A DNA stretch of 64,000 nucleotides from CBDCYS01 sp965226245 (GCA_965226245.1 CBDDCL010000015.1:2914001-2978000), one strand, 5' to 3'. Shown: positions 42,662 to 51,974, numbered from the stretch's first letter. The notes: generated by a model from the letters alone, not told the origin. Numbers and translations: made by a program.

Positions 42662-43657
42662 ATGTCAACTAGCCATCAAGGAGCGACCCAAGCCGTAGAC
42701 TTGGCCTCTTTCATCCCTCAAGAGGTCGGAGACCTCAAGAATCCCCAGACTGAAATCCCACGCATCGCCAAAGATGAGCGACTGCTCGGGCTGATTGACG
42801 CGGCAGTCCAAGAGATTCCAACCCACCATACTTTACACCTTGGAGACGCTCGGAAGATCTCTGGGCTCGCACCAGGGAGTGTGCATCTCGTCGTGACGTC
42901 GCCACCCTACTGGACGCTCAAGAAATATCGCGACTCCGCCGCTCAGATGGGCCATATCGAGGGCTACGAAGACTTTGTGCGCGAGCTCGATAAGGTCTGG
43001 AAGCATTGCTACGAAGCATTGGTCCCTGGTGGGCGGCTTGTCTGCGTCGTCGGCGATGTCTGTTTGTCTCGCCGCAAGAACGCTGGCCGCCATACTGTCG
43101 TTCCCTTGCACGCCTCTATTCAAGAGCATTGCCGAACCATCGGATTCGATAACCTGGCCCCCATCATCTGGCACAAGATCGCGAACGCTGTTTACGAGGT
43201 TGAGAATGGATCGGGCTTTCTCGGGAAACCCTACGAACCTAACTCTGTCATCAAGAATGACATCGAATTCATCCTCATGGAACGCAAGCCCGGCGGCTAT
43301 CGCGCGCCAAGTCTTGCCGCCCGCGTCTTGAGCGTCATCTCGACCGACAACCACAAGAAGTGGTTTCAACAAATCTGGTCCGGGCTTACCGGTGCATCTA
43401 CCAGAGACCACCCCGCACCGTACCCTCTTGAACTCGCGGAGCGGCTGATCCGAATGTTCAGTTTCGTTGGGGATACGGTGCTCGACCCCTTCATGGGAAC
43501 CGGAAGCACAGTAGCCGCCGCAGCGAAGTGCGGTCGAAATAGCGTGGCGTGGGAAGTCGACCCACAGTACTTCGAGCTCGCCCAAAAACGTATCGACCGT
43601 GATACGACCTCTCTGTTCAGTCGAACGACTATTTCCGTGGAAACCGATGGCTCTTAA
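42662..43657 (+). CDS. DNA methyltransferase (beta class, SPPYW type)
   Basis: The ATG at 42662 gives 331 residues. The catalytic motif TSPPYW lies at 79-84 and the SAM-binding motif DPFMGTGST near the C-terminus (about 277-285), so the order is that of beta-class N4/N6 aminomethyltransferases. SPPY with Trp favours N4-cytosine methylation. HLGDARKISGLAPGSVHLVV leads into the catalytic motif. It overlaps the nuclease gene by 11 bp, so the two are co-transcribed. The methylase protects the host at the site cut by the partner. The target is not readable from sequence. Confidence 0.88.
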   Translation: MSTSHQGATQAVDLASFIPQEVGDLKNPQTEIPRIAKDERLLGLIDAAVQEIPTHHTLHLGDARKISGLAPGSVHLVVTSPPYWTLKKYRDSAAQMGHIEGYEDFVRELDKVWKHCYEALVPGGRLVCVVGDVCLSRRKNAGRHTVVPLHASIQEHCRTIGFDNLAPIIWHKIANAVYEVENGSGFLGKPYEPNSVIKNDIEFILMERKPGGYRAPSLAARVLSVISTDNHKKWFQQIWSGLTGASTRDHPAPYPLELAERLIRMFSFVGDTVLDPFMGTGSTVAAAAKCGRNSVAWEVDPQYFELAQKRIDRDTTSLFSRTTISVETDGS

Positions 43658-44384
43658 CCCTGCCCTGGACCAACGAGTCCGTGAAGCTGTTCGCTTCTTT
43701 TGGAAAACGCGCAACCGGCAAGCCAAGAACCAAGGTTCCAAGAGCGGGGCCAGAGATGCCGGGTCTCGAAAAGCCGTGACGGGTGGAGCTCAGATGGATG
43801 GGTTCGTCAAATTGCTCCGCGAGCTTCTCCATGAGAACGGGCTTCCTCACACGGATATCTTCCACAGGCGCTTCACCATTGAGATTCCTGGCTGGTTCCG
43901 ACCGGAGAAGCAATGGGACCTCATCGTTGTTCGTGAGGGAAAGCTGTTGGCGGCCGTTGAGCTCAAGTCTCAGGTGGGTTCGTTCGGGAACAACTACAAC
44001 AACCGCACGGAAGAGGCCATCGGCAACGCCGCGGACCTATGGGCGGCTTTTCGCGAAGGAGCATTTCGTCTTTCAGCTAAACCGTGGCTTGGCTACTTGA
44101 TGTTGCTCCAGGAAGCCCCGGGCTCGATGAAGCCCGTGAAACCGGTGGAGCCCCACTTCGAAGTCTTTCCAGAATTCAAGGCCGCTTCGTATGCCAATCG
44201 CTACGAGCTTCTTCTGACAAAGCTCGTCCGTGAACGACTCTACGATGCTGCTTGTTTCCTGATGTCCGACTCTCAGCAGGGCGCACTGGGAGAATACAAG
44301 GAGCCGACGCTCGAGCTGGGCTTCGAGAACTTCGCCGCTTCTCTAATTGCAAAAGCCGTCGCAGCCGCACGTACGAGCATCTAG
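43647..44384 (+). CDS. Type II restriction endonuclease, PaeR7I/XhoI family
   Basis: The ATG at 43647 gives 245 residues, the size of XhoI. Family landmarks run throughout: FFWKTRNRQAKNQGSKSG, RKAVTGGAQMDGFVKLL, FRPEKQWDLIVV, GNNYNNRTEEAIGNAADLW, PWLGYLMLLQEAPGS, EPHFEVFPEFKAASYANRYE and LVRERLYDAACFL. The PD-(D/E)XK active site is Asp91 with Glu105-Leu-Lys107 in AAVELKSQVG. PaeR7I and XhoI cut CTCGAG, so the same or a related site is likely. It begins within the methylase gene and ends at the first permease fragment. Confidence 0.9.
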   Translation: MALNPALDQRVREAVRFFWKTRNRQAKNQGSKSGARDAGSRKAVTGGAQMDGFVKLLRELLHENGLPHTDIFHRRFTIEIPGWFRPEKQWDLIVVREGKLLAAVELKSQVGSFGNNYNNRTEEAIGNAADLWAAFREGAFRLSAKPWLGYLMLLQEAPGSMKPVKPVEPHFEVFPEFKAASYANRYELLLTKLVRERLYDAACFLMSDSQQGALGEYKEPTLELGFENFAASLIAKAVAAARTSI

Positions 44385-44385
44385 C

Positions 44386-44872
44386 CCGCTATGACCGAGC
44401 CCGCCAAAACCTCCGGGAACCGCATGACCTTGATGACCCCAGGCCTGCTGCTGCGGCGGTCGCTTGCCTATCACCGGGGTTCACCGGGGTATCCACCTCG
44501 CCGTCGCCCTCGGTGTCGCTGTCGGAACGGCGGTGCTGGCGGGGGCGCTGCTGGTTGGCGACTCGGTTCGCGGCAGCCTTCGCAGCCTTACCCTCGATCG
44601 CCTCGGCGCCATCGATCACGCGCTCGTTACGGACCGCTATTTCCGCGAGGCGCTGGCCGAAGAGCTGGCTGACGGAGACAGGCTCTACTCGTCGATCGAC
44701 AAGGTTACCCCGGCGGTCCTGATTCGCGGCAGCCTGCAGTCAGCCGATTCGGGGGCGCGCGCCTCCCGAGTCAATATCCACGGCATCGACGAGCGCTTCT
44801 GGTCGTTGTTTGAAACCGCCGCGGCGCTATTCGAAACCGAAGCCACAGCCGTTAGGCAGCCGACGGCGGTAG
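44386..44872 (+). pseudogene. Duplicated 5' fragment of the FtsX-type permease gene
   Basis: From 44391 this stretch repeats the start of the permease at 45505 (MTEPAKTSGNRMTLMTPGLL) with only scattered mismatches over about 450 bp, including the nine bases before the ATG. It has a 10-bp insertion after CACCGGGG (itself a small tandem copy) that shifts the frame. The homology ends at FETAAALFE and is followed by 10 codons of other sequence. The fragment and the full gene form a direct repeat around the DUF4160-DUF2442 pair. Confidence 0.88.
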
Positions 44873-44881
44873 ACTTGTAAA

Positions 44882-45124
44882 GTGCCCGCTCTGCTGAGGG
44901 TCCGTGGGTACCGGTTCTTCTTCTTCAGCATGGAGGGGCGGGAGCCGCCCCACATCCACGTGGCTCACGCCGGACGCTACGCGAAGTTCTGGCTCAAGCC
45001 ACTATCAGTCGCTGACGTGAGGGGTTTTCGCGGGCATGAGATGACGGAGATTCGGCACATCGTTGTGGAGAACGCCAAGTTCTTTCTGGAGAAATGGCAT
45101 GAGTACTTTGGTGGAAAAAACTGA
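44882..45124 (+). CDS. DUF4160 protein
   Basis: This 80-residue protein starts at a GTG. It shows the DUF4160 pattern: a short N-terminal strand (LLRVRGYRFFFFSMEGREPP), HIHVAHAGRYAKFWLKPLSV with the conserved PxHIHV, then GFRGHEMTEIRHIVVENAKF and a final FLEKWHEYFG helix. Function is unknown. DUF4160 genes usually stand directly before DUF2442 genes, as here, with a 26-bp overlap, and the pair is suspected to be toxin-antitoxin-like or otherwise linked to mobile DNA. It begins about 10 bp after the duplicated permease fragment. Confidence 0.85.
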   Translation: MPALLRVRGYRFFFFSMEGREPPHIHVAHAGRYAKFWLKPLSVADVRGFRGHEMTEIRHIVVENAKFFLEKWHEYFGGKN

Positions 45125-45431
45125 GGCGCTGGCGGTCGAGGTGTCGTGTTCGAACGACGCACTGTCGGTGACGTTGTCGGACGGGCGCGTCGTGTCGGCG
45201 CCTCTGGTGTGGTTCCCGCGGTTGGCCGACGCGACGCCCCGAGATCGATCCGATTGGGAACTGATTGGAGGCGGCATCGGCATCCACTGGCAGGAAATCG
45301 ACGAAGATATCTCCGTGGAGAGTCTCCTGCGGCCCGAGAACTTCATGAGGCTGCCTGACAAGACGCTGCAGCCAACGAGTCGTGCCCGACGCCGCAGGGC
45401 GAGGTCCAGCTGGCAGCGCCCGGCTCGCTGA
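45099..45431 (+). CDS. DUF2442 protein
   Basis: The ATG at 45099 gives 110 residues. SLSVTLSDGRVVSAPLVWFP-type sequence (ALSVTLSDGRVVSAPLVWFP, 21-40) and the WELIGGGIGIHWQEIDEDIS block are the DUF2442 signature; the domain ends near ISVESLL. The last 20 residues are Arg-rich and may be an extension past the normal end. Partner of the DUF4160 gene. About 60 bp later the intact permease gene begins. Confidence 0.87.
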   Translation: MSTLVEKTEALAVEVSCSNDALSVTLSDGRVVSAPLVWFPRLADATPRDRSDWELIGGGIGIHWQEIDEDISVESLLRPENFMRLPDKTLQPTSRARRRRARSSWQRPAR

Positions 45432-45504
45432 ATCTTCGTCCAGGAACTTTCTGCCATGCTTGGCAAGGATTCTCCAAAAAAGGCACTAAGCGCCTAATCC
45501 CGCT

Positions 45505-48500
45505 ATGACCGAGCCCGCCAAAACCTCCGGGAACCGCATGACCTTGATGACCCCAGGCCTGCTGCTGCGGCGGTCGCTGGCCTATCACCGGGGTATTCAC
45601 ATTGCCGTCGCCCTCGGTGTCGCTGTCGGCACGGCGGTGCTGGCGGGGGCGCTGCTGGTTGGCGACTCGGTTCGCGGCAGCCTTCGCAGCCTTACCCTCG
45701 ATCGTCTCGGTGCCATCGATCACGCGCTCGTCACGGACCGCTATTTCCGCGAGGCGCTGGCCGAAGAGCTGGCCGACGGAGACAGGCTCTACTCGTCGAT
45801 CGACAAGGTTGCCCCGGCGGTCCTGATTCGCGGCAGCCTGCAATCGGCCGATTCGGGCGCGCGTGCCTCCCGAGTCAATATCCATGGGGTTGACGAGCGC
45901 TTCTGGTCGTTGTTTGAAACCGCCGCGGCGCTGTTTGAATCCGCCGCGGCGCGGTCCGAAACCGAAGCGCCGTTACCCGAAGGCCGCGAACTGGTTTTGA
46001 ACGAAGCGCTGGCTAGGGAAGTCGGCGCCAAGGCGGGCGACGCCGTGCTGGTTCGGTTCCAGACCGACACGCTCGTTCCTAGTGAGTCGGTCATGGGACG
46101 CAAGGCCGGCAACGTTCGCACCCTTCGCCTCACGGTTGCAGCGGTTCTTCCCGACCGGGGCATTGGACGTTTCGGGCTCTCCCCGAGCCAGCAGTTGCCC
46201 TACAACGTCTTTGTGCCGATGGCGACCCTGCAACGGGCGCTGGAACAACCTGGCCGCGCCAATGCCATTTTCGTGGCCGGAGGAGAGATTTTCGAAGAAC
46301 CCAGTGACACCGGCGGCCCACCGGGCGGGACCTCCGCCTCCCCCGACCTCGCCGAATCCGCTGACTCGAAGATGATTGCTATCCCCGGCCACGATCTCAA
46401 TCTGTCGCTGATGCGTGTGCTGCAACTCGACGATCTCAACCTCTCGCTGGAAATCCGCGCGGAATCGGGCGTTCTGTCGCTTGAAACCGACCGCATCGTT
46501 CTCGAGCGCGCTAGTGCCGACGCAGCCGAGGCCGCGGCGCGTGCCGCGGGTCTGGAGTCATCGCTGGTCCTCACCTACCTGGCAAACAGCATGGCGGTGG
46601 GTGGGCGCAGCGTCCCTTACTCGACCGTCACTGCAATGGATATGGTTTCGGGGCCGCCGTTCGGTCCTTTGCAGCTCACGAACGGGCAACCTGCTGCAGC
46701 GCTCGGCAACGACGAAATCCTTCTGAACGACTGGGCCGCGAAGGACCTTCAAGCCTCGCTGGGAGACTCGGTCGAGTTGAGCTATTACGTCGTCGGTGAG
46801 CAAGGCTCGCTGGAGACGGCCCGTCACACGTTCACGCTGAAGGGCGTCGTCAAGCTGACGGGGCTGGCTGCCGACCAGCATCTCGCTCCGAACTACGAGG
46901 GGATGAGCGACGCCGAACGGATGGGTGACTGGGACCCGCCCTTCCCCGTCGACCTGAGCAAGATCCGCAAGATTGACGAGGACTACTGGGACCGCTATCG
47001 CACCGCGCCCAAAGCCTTCGTTGCTCTCGAAACGGCCAAGAAACTCTGGACCAGCCGCTTCGGACAATTAACGGCGGTCCGAGTGGCTCCCGCCGCGGGC
47101 CAGACGCTCGAGGAGGCATCGGTCAAACTTCGGCAAGAACTGAAGCGGCGCCTCAACGCGGCCGCCTATGGCCTCTCGTTTCAGCCGGTCAAGGCGCAAG
47201 CGCTCGAAGCTTCGAGCGGCGCGACTGATTTTTCGGGGCTGTTTATCGGCTTTAGCATGTTCCTGATCGCCGCGGCCGCGATGCTGGTCGCGCTGCTGTT
47301 TCGGCTGGGAGTGGAGCGCCGCTCGAAGGAGATTGGATTGCTGCTCGCCAGCGGCCAGCCGATCCCGATGGTCCGCCGGCTGCTGCTCAAAGAGGCCACC
47401 GTCGTTGCTTCGATCGGATGTCTTTTAGGGCTGCCCGCGGCGGTCGGCTACGCCGCTCTGATGGTCCACGGCCTCAGCACTTGGTGGAGCGACGCGGTGG
47501 GAGGATCGTTTCTCGAACTCCATGTCGCCGCCCCCAGCCTGATCGGCGGTGCTGCCGGGTCGTTGCTGATGATGGTGATTTCCATCTGGCTTGGTGTCCG
47601 GAAGCTGGAACGGTTGACTCCCCGCGCCATGCTCGCCGGTGCTCTCGAAGAAGCGCCCGCGATCTCGGGGGTTGCGCAAAGAGCGCGGCGGCCACGGATT
47701 GTCGCAGTGTCCTCGGCGGGACTTGCGGCGCTGCTCGCTGTTGTCGCGGTGACGGTCGAAGGCGTCCCGGAGGCCAGGGTGTTTTTCGGGGTGGGCGCGC
47801 TGCTGCTCGTGGCATCGCTCGCTTTCTTCCGCGTGACGCTGTTGCGCCACTCGACAGGGGCGATCAGCGGATATGGGCTCGCTCCCTTGGCGAAGCTCGG
47901 TGCACGCAACGGACGGCGCTATCCAACCCGCAGCGTCCTCTCGGCCGGCCTGGTCGCCAGCGCCACGTTCGTGATTGTCGCGGTCGCGCTCAACCGCCAC
48001 GACGTGACAACACAAGAGCCGTCACGGAACTCGGGAGACGGCGGGTTTCGTTTCATTGCGGAGTCCGACCTGCCGGTCTATCGCGATCAGTTGGTGTTCG
48101 AGGACACCCAAGAGGCGGTGCCGATGCAAATATTCTCCTTGCGCGCCAAGCCCGGAGAAGATGCGAGCTGCCTCAATCTTTACCGCCCCTCGAAGCCGAC
48201 CCTGCTGGGAGCCAGCGCCAGTCTGATGGAAAGGGGCGGTTTCGCGTTTCATGACACGCTGGCCGAGTCGGAGCAGGAGTCGGCCAACCCTTGGCTGCTG
48301 CTTGACAAGAAGTTCGACGGAGACGCGATTCCGGTGTTTGGCGACGTGAACTCCTTGAAGTATATTCTGCAACTTGGTCTGGGCAAGGACCTCACCTTCA
48401 CCGACGAACAGGGCCGCGCCCGCCGCTTGGTCATCGCCGGTCGGCTCTTGCGAAGCGTCTTTCAGTCGCAGCTCATTATGTCGGAAGCGAACTTTCTTGA

Positions 48501-49032
48501 CATGTTTCCCAGCCACAGCGGCTACAACCAATTCCTCATCGAGACCGACTCACCCGAGGCCGGAACGCAGCTCGAAGAGCGCCTGGCGGACCAGGGCTTC
48601 GACGCCACCCGAACCGCCGACCGCCTGGCGGGATATTTGATTGTCGAGAACACCTACCTGAGCACCTTCCAGACGCTGGGAGGGCTGGGTCTGCTGCTGG
48701 GAACGCTTGGTCTGGCTGTCGTCATGGTCCGCAGTGTCTTGGAGCGGCGCAGCGAGTTGGCCCTGTTGCAAGCTGTGGGCTTCGGCAGCTCTTCCATCTC
48801 TTGGCTGGTGCTGGCGGAGAATGGATTCCTGCTCGTTTTCGGCACGGTCATGGGAACTCTGTCGGCTCTGCTTGCCGTGCTGCCTCACCTGTTGAGCGGC
48901 ATGGCCGAGCCTCCCTGGGTTTCGCTGTTGGGAACCCTGCTGGCGATCGTCGCCGTGGGACTGCTGGCGGGCGCCGCCGCTGTCGGGGCCACCCTGAAGA
49001 CACTGCTCGTCCCCGCGCTGCGGCGGGAGTAG
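45505..49032 (+). CDS. Large FtsX/MacB-type ABC transporter permease
   Basis: The 1175-residue protein has an N-terminal membrane helix (GIHIAVALGVAVGTAVLAG, about 30-48), a long extracytoplasmic part, a first FtsX domain near residues 575-700 (FSMFLIAAAAMLVALLF, then SKEIGLLLASGQ), a second periplasmic region and a last FtsX domain from about 1050 to 1175 (LGGLGLLLGTLGLAVVMVRS, SELALLQAVGF). It resembles DevC/LolC/MacB-type permeases that couple an ATPase to transport or mechanical work on lipoproteins or lipids. No ATP-binding subunit is adjacent. Inserted DNA directly upstream (R-M pair and DUF pair) may have parted it from its operon. Its promoter region is also changed. Confidence 0.88.
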   Translation: MTEPAKTSGNRMTLMTPGLLLRRSLAYHRGIHIAVALGVAVGTAVLAGALLVGDSVRGSLRSLTLDRLGAIDHALVTDRYFREALAEELADGDRLYSSIDKVAPAVLIRGSLQSADSGARASRVNIHGVDERFWSLFETAAALFESAAARSETEAPLPEGRELVLNEALAREVGAKAGDAVLVRFQTDTLVPSESVMGRKAGNVRTLRLTVAAVLPDRGIGRFGLSPSQQLPYNVFVPMATLQRALEQPGRANAIFVAGGEIFEEPSDTGGPPGGTSASPDLAESADSKMIAIPGHDLNLSLMRVLQLDDLNLSLEIRAESGVLSLETDRIVLERASADAAEAAARAAGLESSLVLTYLANSMAVGGRSVPYSTVTAMDMVSGPPFGPLQLTNGQPAAALGNDEILLNDWAAKDLQASLGDSVELSYYVVGEQGSLETARHTFTLKGVVKLTGLAADQHLAPNYEGMSDAERMGDWDPPFPVDLSKIRKIDEDYWDRYRTAPKAFVALETAKKLWTSRFGQLTAVRVAPAAGQTLEEASVKLRQELKRRLNAAAYGLSFQPVKAQALEASSGATDFSGLFIGFSMFLIAAAAMLVALLFRLGVERRSKEIGLLLASGQPIPMVRRLLLKEATVVASIGCLLGLPAAVGYAALMVHGLSTWWSDAVGGSFLELHVAAPSLIGGAAGSLLMMVISIWLGVRKLERLTPRAMLAGALEEAPAISGVAQRARRPRIVAVSSAGLAALLAVVAVTVEGVPEARVFFGVGALLLVASLAFFRVTLLRHSTGAISGYGLAPLAKLGARNGRRYPTRSVLSAGLVASATFVIVAVALNRHDVTTQEPSRNSGDGGFRFIAESDLPVYRDQLVFEDTQEAVPMQIFSLRAKPGEDASCLNLYRPSKPTLLGASASLMERGGFAFHDTLAESEQESANPWLLLDKKFDGDAIPVFGDVNSLKYILQLGLGKDLTFTDEQGRARRLVIAGRLLRSVFQSQLIMSEANFLDMFPSHSGYNQFLIETDSPEAGTQLEERLADQGFDATRTADRLAGYLIVENTYLSTFQTLGGLGLLLGTLGLAVVMVRSVLERRSELALLQAVGFGSSSISWLVLAENGFLLVFGTVMGTLSALLAVLPHLLSGMAEPPWVSLLGTLLAIVAVGLLAGAAAVGATLKTLLVPALRRE

Positions 49033-49057
49033 GTGTTATCGCGAGGTCACAGCCTAG

Positions 49058-50917
49058 TCATGGATTCTCGGATGCTTCGAGAAGCCGCACGATTTCGGGA
49101 TAGTTGAATCGGCGGGCGTTGGAAACGGCGGTATGACCCTCTTTGCTGACGATTGTTAGGTCGGCTCCTCGCTCAATCAGCAGCTCCAAGATCTCCTCGT
49201 CGCCGTGATCGATGGTCGCGGCATAGAGCGCGGGCGTGTAGCCGAACTTGTCGACGTGATTGATGTTCGCGCCCAAGTCGAGTAAGGCCTCCACGAGGTC
49301 CAGCCGATTCTCGACCACGGCCCAGGATAGGAATGACATGCCTTCAGAGTCGTCCTCGTTTGGGTCCGCGCCACCGCGAACCAAGTCGCGGAAAAGGTCC
49401 GTTTGGCCGTTGAACACTGCCGAAAGAGCCGGAGTCAACAAAAACTTTCCGATCAACAAGAAGGGCCGGTCTGGGGCGCCGCCCGCTGCTTTCAACATGG
49501 CCGTGCTCTCCCGATCACCCACATAAGCTGCCAAGGACAGCGGAGAGGCGTTGAACATCACATCCCGGCCGGGCTCAACCTCGGCCCCACCGTCGAGAAG
49601 AGCGCGTATGGCGCGAGCGGAGCCGCGATGGGTCGCCGCCGCGTGCAAGGCGGTGAAACCGGACTTCGCCTTTGCGTTGACATCGGCGCCATGTTCGGTA
49701 AGAAGTGCGATCTTGTCCGGGTCCGTGCTCGCGGCCATTAACAAAGTCGTGCCCTCTGGCGTAGCGCTGTTGGGATCGAGTCCATCCTCCAGCAGCTTTC
49801 TCAACTCCTCATCCGTTCCGAACAGCGCTGTCTCCATCCATGGTTCGACGCCGGTCGGGCTCAATTCAGGCAGAGGCAGCGGTTTGGCCGGAGCGCTCGC
49901 TTGCGGCAAAGCGTGCGAAAGAGCCATGATCGCCCAGCTCGCCGCGCTTGCCGAGATGAACTGATGCTTTTCGTGCGGATAACCTGTTTCGAAGTACGGC
50001 GGACTGATCGGCGCGGGAGACAACTGCCGTGTTTCGACAAGCCACGACCCATCGGACTTCTGATTGTCGAGCAAGTATTTGACGCCACGCCGCCACGCAG
50101 GATTGTCGGCCGAAATGCCGCCGGCTTGGTGGAGAGCGACGAGAGCTTCCGCAGTAGCGTAGGCGTCCGTGGATCTCGAGCGGATCTGCGCCCAGCCCCC
50201 ATCGGCCTGCTGCAAGGCAAGCAACTGATCGGCGGCCTCGCGCAGTTTCCCGGCGTCGGCTCCCGTCCACTTGAGGCCGAACAGGCGAAACGTGAAGTCC
50301 TCGGTCGTCTTCGGTTGAGCCTTCTCGAGCCAGTGGCGCGCCCGTTGCACGACCAACCGCTTCTTGGCTTCGAGTTGCTTCGGCATGTACAGGTCGATCG
50401 CTTGAGCCGCGACCGCAGTGCTGGTGAAGATGCTGTGGCTCGATGGCGGCCTTGCATCAACGGTTGGCCACGTCCCGTCCTCCGATTGCCAGTTTGCCGC
50501 GCGCACTGCATGGACCGCCATCACGAGGGAAGGTTTCAGTCCGGCGGCGGCGCCCGAAATCAACGTGAGCCCCGTTCCCATCCCTGGGTCGATCAGCAGC
50601 GGTCCCTGGATGGCCAGATCGAGAGAAACGAGGTTCTCTGTGTCGGGACTCGTGAAAGACTTGAGGGCGACTTCGCGAGCCGATCCTTCATCCACCGGGA
50701 CGCCGTGTTCACGGGCTCGCTGCAGCGCGATTGAGGGCAGGCCTGAGTGATGGCAGGAGAAGCAGGTTTGCACCCGCGCGACCTGTTGGCAGGACTGTTG
50801 CAGCAGCGCGACAGCCTTGGCCGCCGATTCGCGAATTTCCTTCTCGGCCGGGCCTTGCCCCCATAGATTCGTCGCGCAGAACAGCGTCAGGAATAGTCTC
50901 TGGATAGTGGAGTGCAT
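49058..50917 (-). CDS. Exported fusion: CxxCH motif, terpenoid-cyclase-like domain, ankyrin repeats
   Basis: From the ATG at 50917 (GGAG 9 bases before) 619 residues are made. A signal peptide (1-20) is followed by Cys52-Phe-Ser-Cys55-His56, a single haem-c-type motif. Residues 70-370 form alpha/alpha-barrel repeats like squalene cyclase/prenyltransferase, with SEDGTWPTVDARPP, ADGGWAQIRSRSTDAYATAE and SDGSWLVETR. From about 385 to the end come ankyrin repeats (GTTLLMAASTDPDKIALLTE, FTALHAAATHRG, FGYTPALYAATIDHGDEEIL). Cyclase catalytic motifs such as DDTA are not seen, so this is probably a binding scaffold. Similar haem/cyclase fusions occur in soil bacteria. Convergent with the permease. 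Confidence 0.82.
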   Translation of the reverse strand: MHSTIQRLFLTLFCATNLWGQGPAEKEIRESAAKAVALLQQSCQQVARVQTCFSCHHSGLPSIALQRAREHGVPVDEGSAREVALKSFTSPDTENLVSLDLAIQGPLLIDPGMGTGLTLISGAAAGLKPSLVMAVHAVRAANWQSEDGTWPTVDARPPSSHSIFTSTAVAAQAIDLYMPKQLEAKKRLVVQRARHWLEKAQPKTTEDFTFRLFGLKWTGADAGKLREAADQLLALQQADGGWAQIRSRSTDAYATAEALVALHQAGGISADNPAWRRGVKYLLDNQKSDGSWLVETRQLSPAPISPPYFETGYPHEKHQFISASAASWAIMALSHALPQASAPAKPLPLPELSPTGVEPWMETALFGTDEELRKLLEDGLDPNSATPEGTTLLMAASTDPDKIALLTEHGADVNAKAKSGFTALHAAATHRGSARAIRALLDGGAEVEPGRDVMFNASPLSLAAYVGDRESTAMLKAAGGAPDRPFLLIGKFLLTPALSAVFNGQTDLFRDLVRGGADPNEDDSEGMSFLSWAVVENRLDLVEALLDLGANINHVDKFGYTPALYAATIDHGDEEILELLIERGADLTIVSKEGHTAVSNARRFNYPEIVRLLEASENP

Positions 50918-51116
50918 TGGGTACCGCTCCTCGATGCTACAAAGATGATCAGAAAAAATGACAAGGAACTGGCGATTTGACAGGTCGATCATACCACGAT
51001 GGACCTTCGCCGCGATGAAAAAGGCCTCTTTATACTCTGCGGCAAGCTAGGCGCCCGCTCTCTTCACTTTCCCGCTATCGGGACAGTTGGCGGCGCCCTG
51101 GTAGAATGACTCCCTT

Positions 51117-51974
51117 ATGGACGCGGAAATTGGAATTATCGGCGGCAGCGGCCTTTACAATATGACGGCGCTCACCGACCGCCGTGAAGTGACGCTCGAC
51201 ACACCTTGGGGCGCCCCCTCCGATGCTTTCGTCCTCGGCAAGTTGTCCGGGCGAGACGTCGCCTTTCTGGCTCGCCATGGCCGGGGGCATCGCATCATGC
51301 CGTCGAACCTCAATTTCCGGGCCAACATCTACGGCATGAAAAAGCTGGGGGTCCAATGGCTTTTGTCGTTCAGCGCCGTCGGCTCGCTGCAGGAGCATCT
51401 CAAGCCGCTTGACTTTGTGATTCCGGATCAGTTTTTCGACCGTACCAAGGGCCGCGTCTCGACGTTTTTCGACCAAGACATCGTCGTTCACATTGGGTTC
51501 GCGGACCCGCTCTGCTCGGCGCTGTCGGATGTCGCCGAGGCGGCCTGCCGCACGGTTGGGGTAACCGTTCACCGCGGCGGAACTTACTGCTGCATGGAAG
51601 GGCCGGCGTTTTCGACCCTTGCTGAGTCCAACTTGCATCGCAGTTGGGGGTTCCACGTCATTGGCATGACCAACCTGCAGGAAGCCAAGCTGGCACGGGA
51701 AGCGGAAATATCCTACGCCACGGTCGCGATGGTGACCGACTACGATTGCTGGCACCCGGACCACGATGCGGTGACCGTCGACCAGGTCATTCAATACCTG
51801 ACGCAAAACGCCGAACACGCCGAGGCGGTCGCGGTCGAGGCGGTCAAGAATATCCCAAACGAACCCAGCCCCTATTCCTCGGCGCTAAAAAACGCGATCC
51901 TCACTGACCGGGGCTTGATTTCGGCTGCGTCGAGGCAAAAGTATGATCTGCTGATCGGGAAGTACTTGAGTTGA
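51117..51974 (+). CDS. mtnP: S-methyl-5'-thioadenosine phosphorylase
   Basis: The 285-residue protein matches the MTAP branch of nucleoside phosphorylase family 2: IGIIGGSGLYNM (phosphate site), FLARHGRGHRIMPSNLNFRA, FSAVGSLQEHLKPLDFVIPD, GTYCCMEGPAFSTLAES and VIGMTNLQEAKLAREAEISY with the substrate-binding Met-Thr, then TDYDCW. It splits methylthioadenosine with phosphate into adenine and methylthioribose-1-phosphate in the cytoplasm. The sugar kinase gene 120 bp downstream is in the same direction and may share a transcript. Confidence 0.93.
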   Translation: MDAEIGIIGGSGLYNMTALTDRREVTLDTPWGAPSDAFVLGKLSGRDVAFLARHGRGHRIMPSNLNFRANIYGMKKLGVQWLLSFSAVGSLQEHLKPLDFVIPDQFFDRTKGRVSTFFDQDIVVHIGFADPLCSALSDVAEAACRTVGVTVHRGGTYCCMEGPAFSTLAESNLHRSWGFHVIGMTNLQEAKLAREAEISYATVAMVTDYDCWHPDHDAVTVDQVIQYLTQNAEHAEAVAVEAVKNIPNEPSPYSSALKNAILTDRGLISAASRQKYDLLIGKYLS

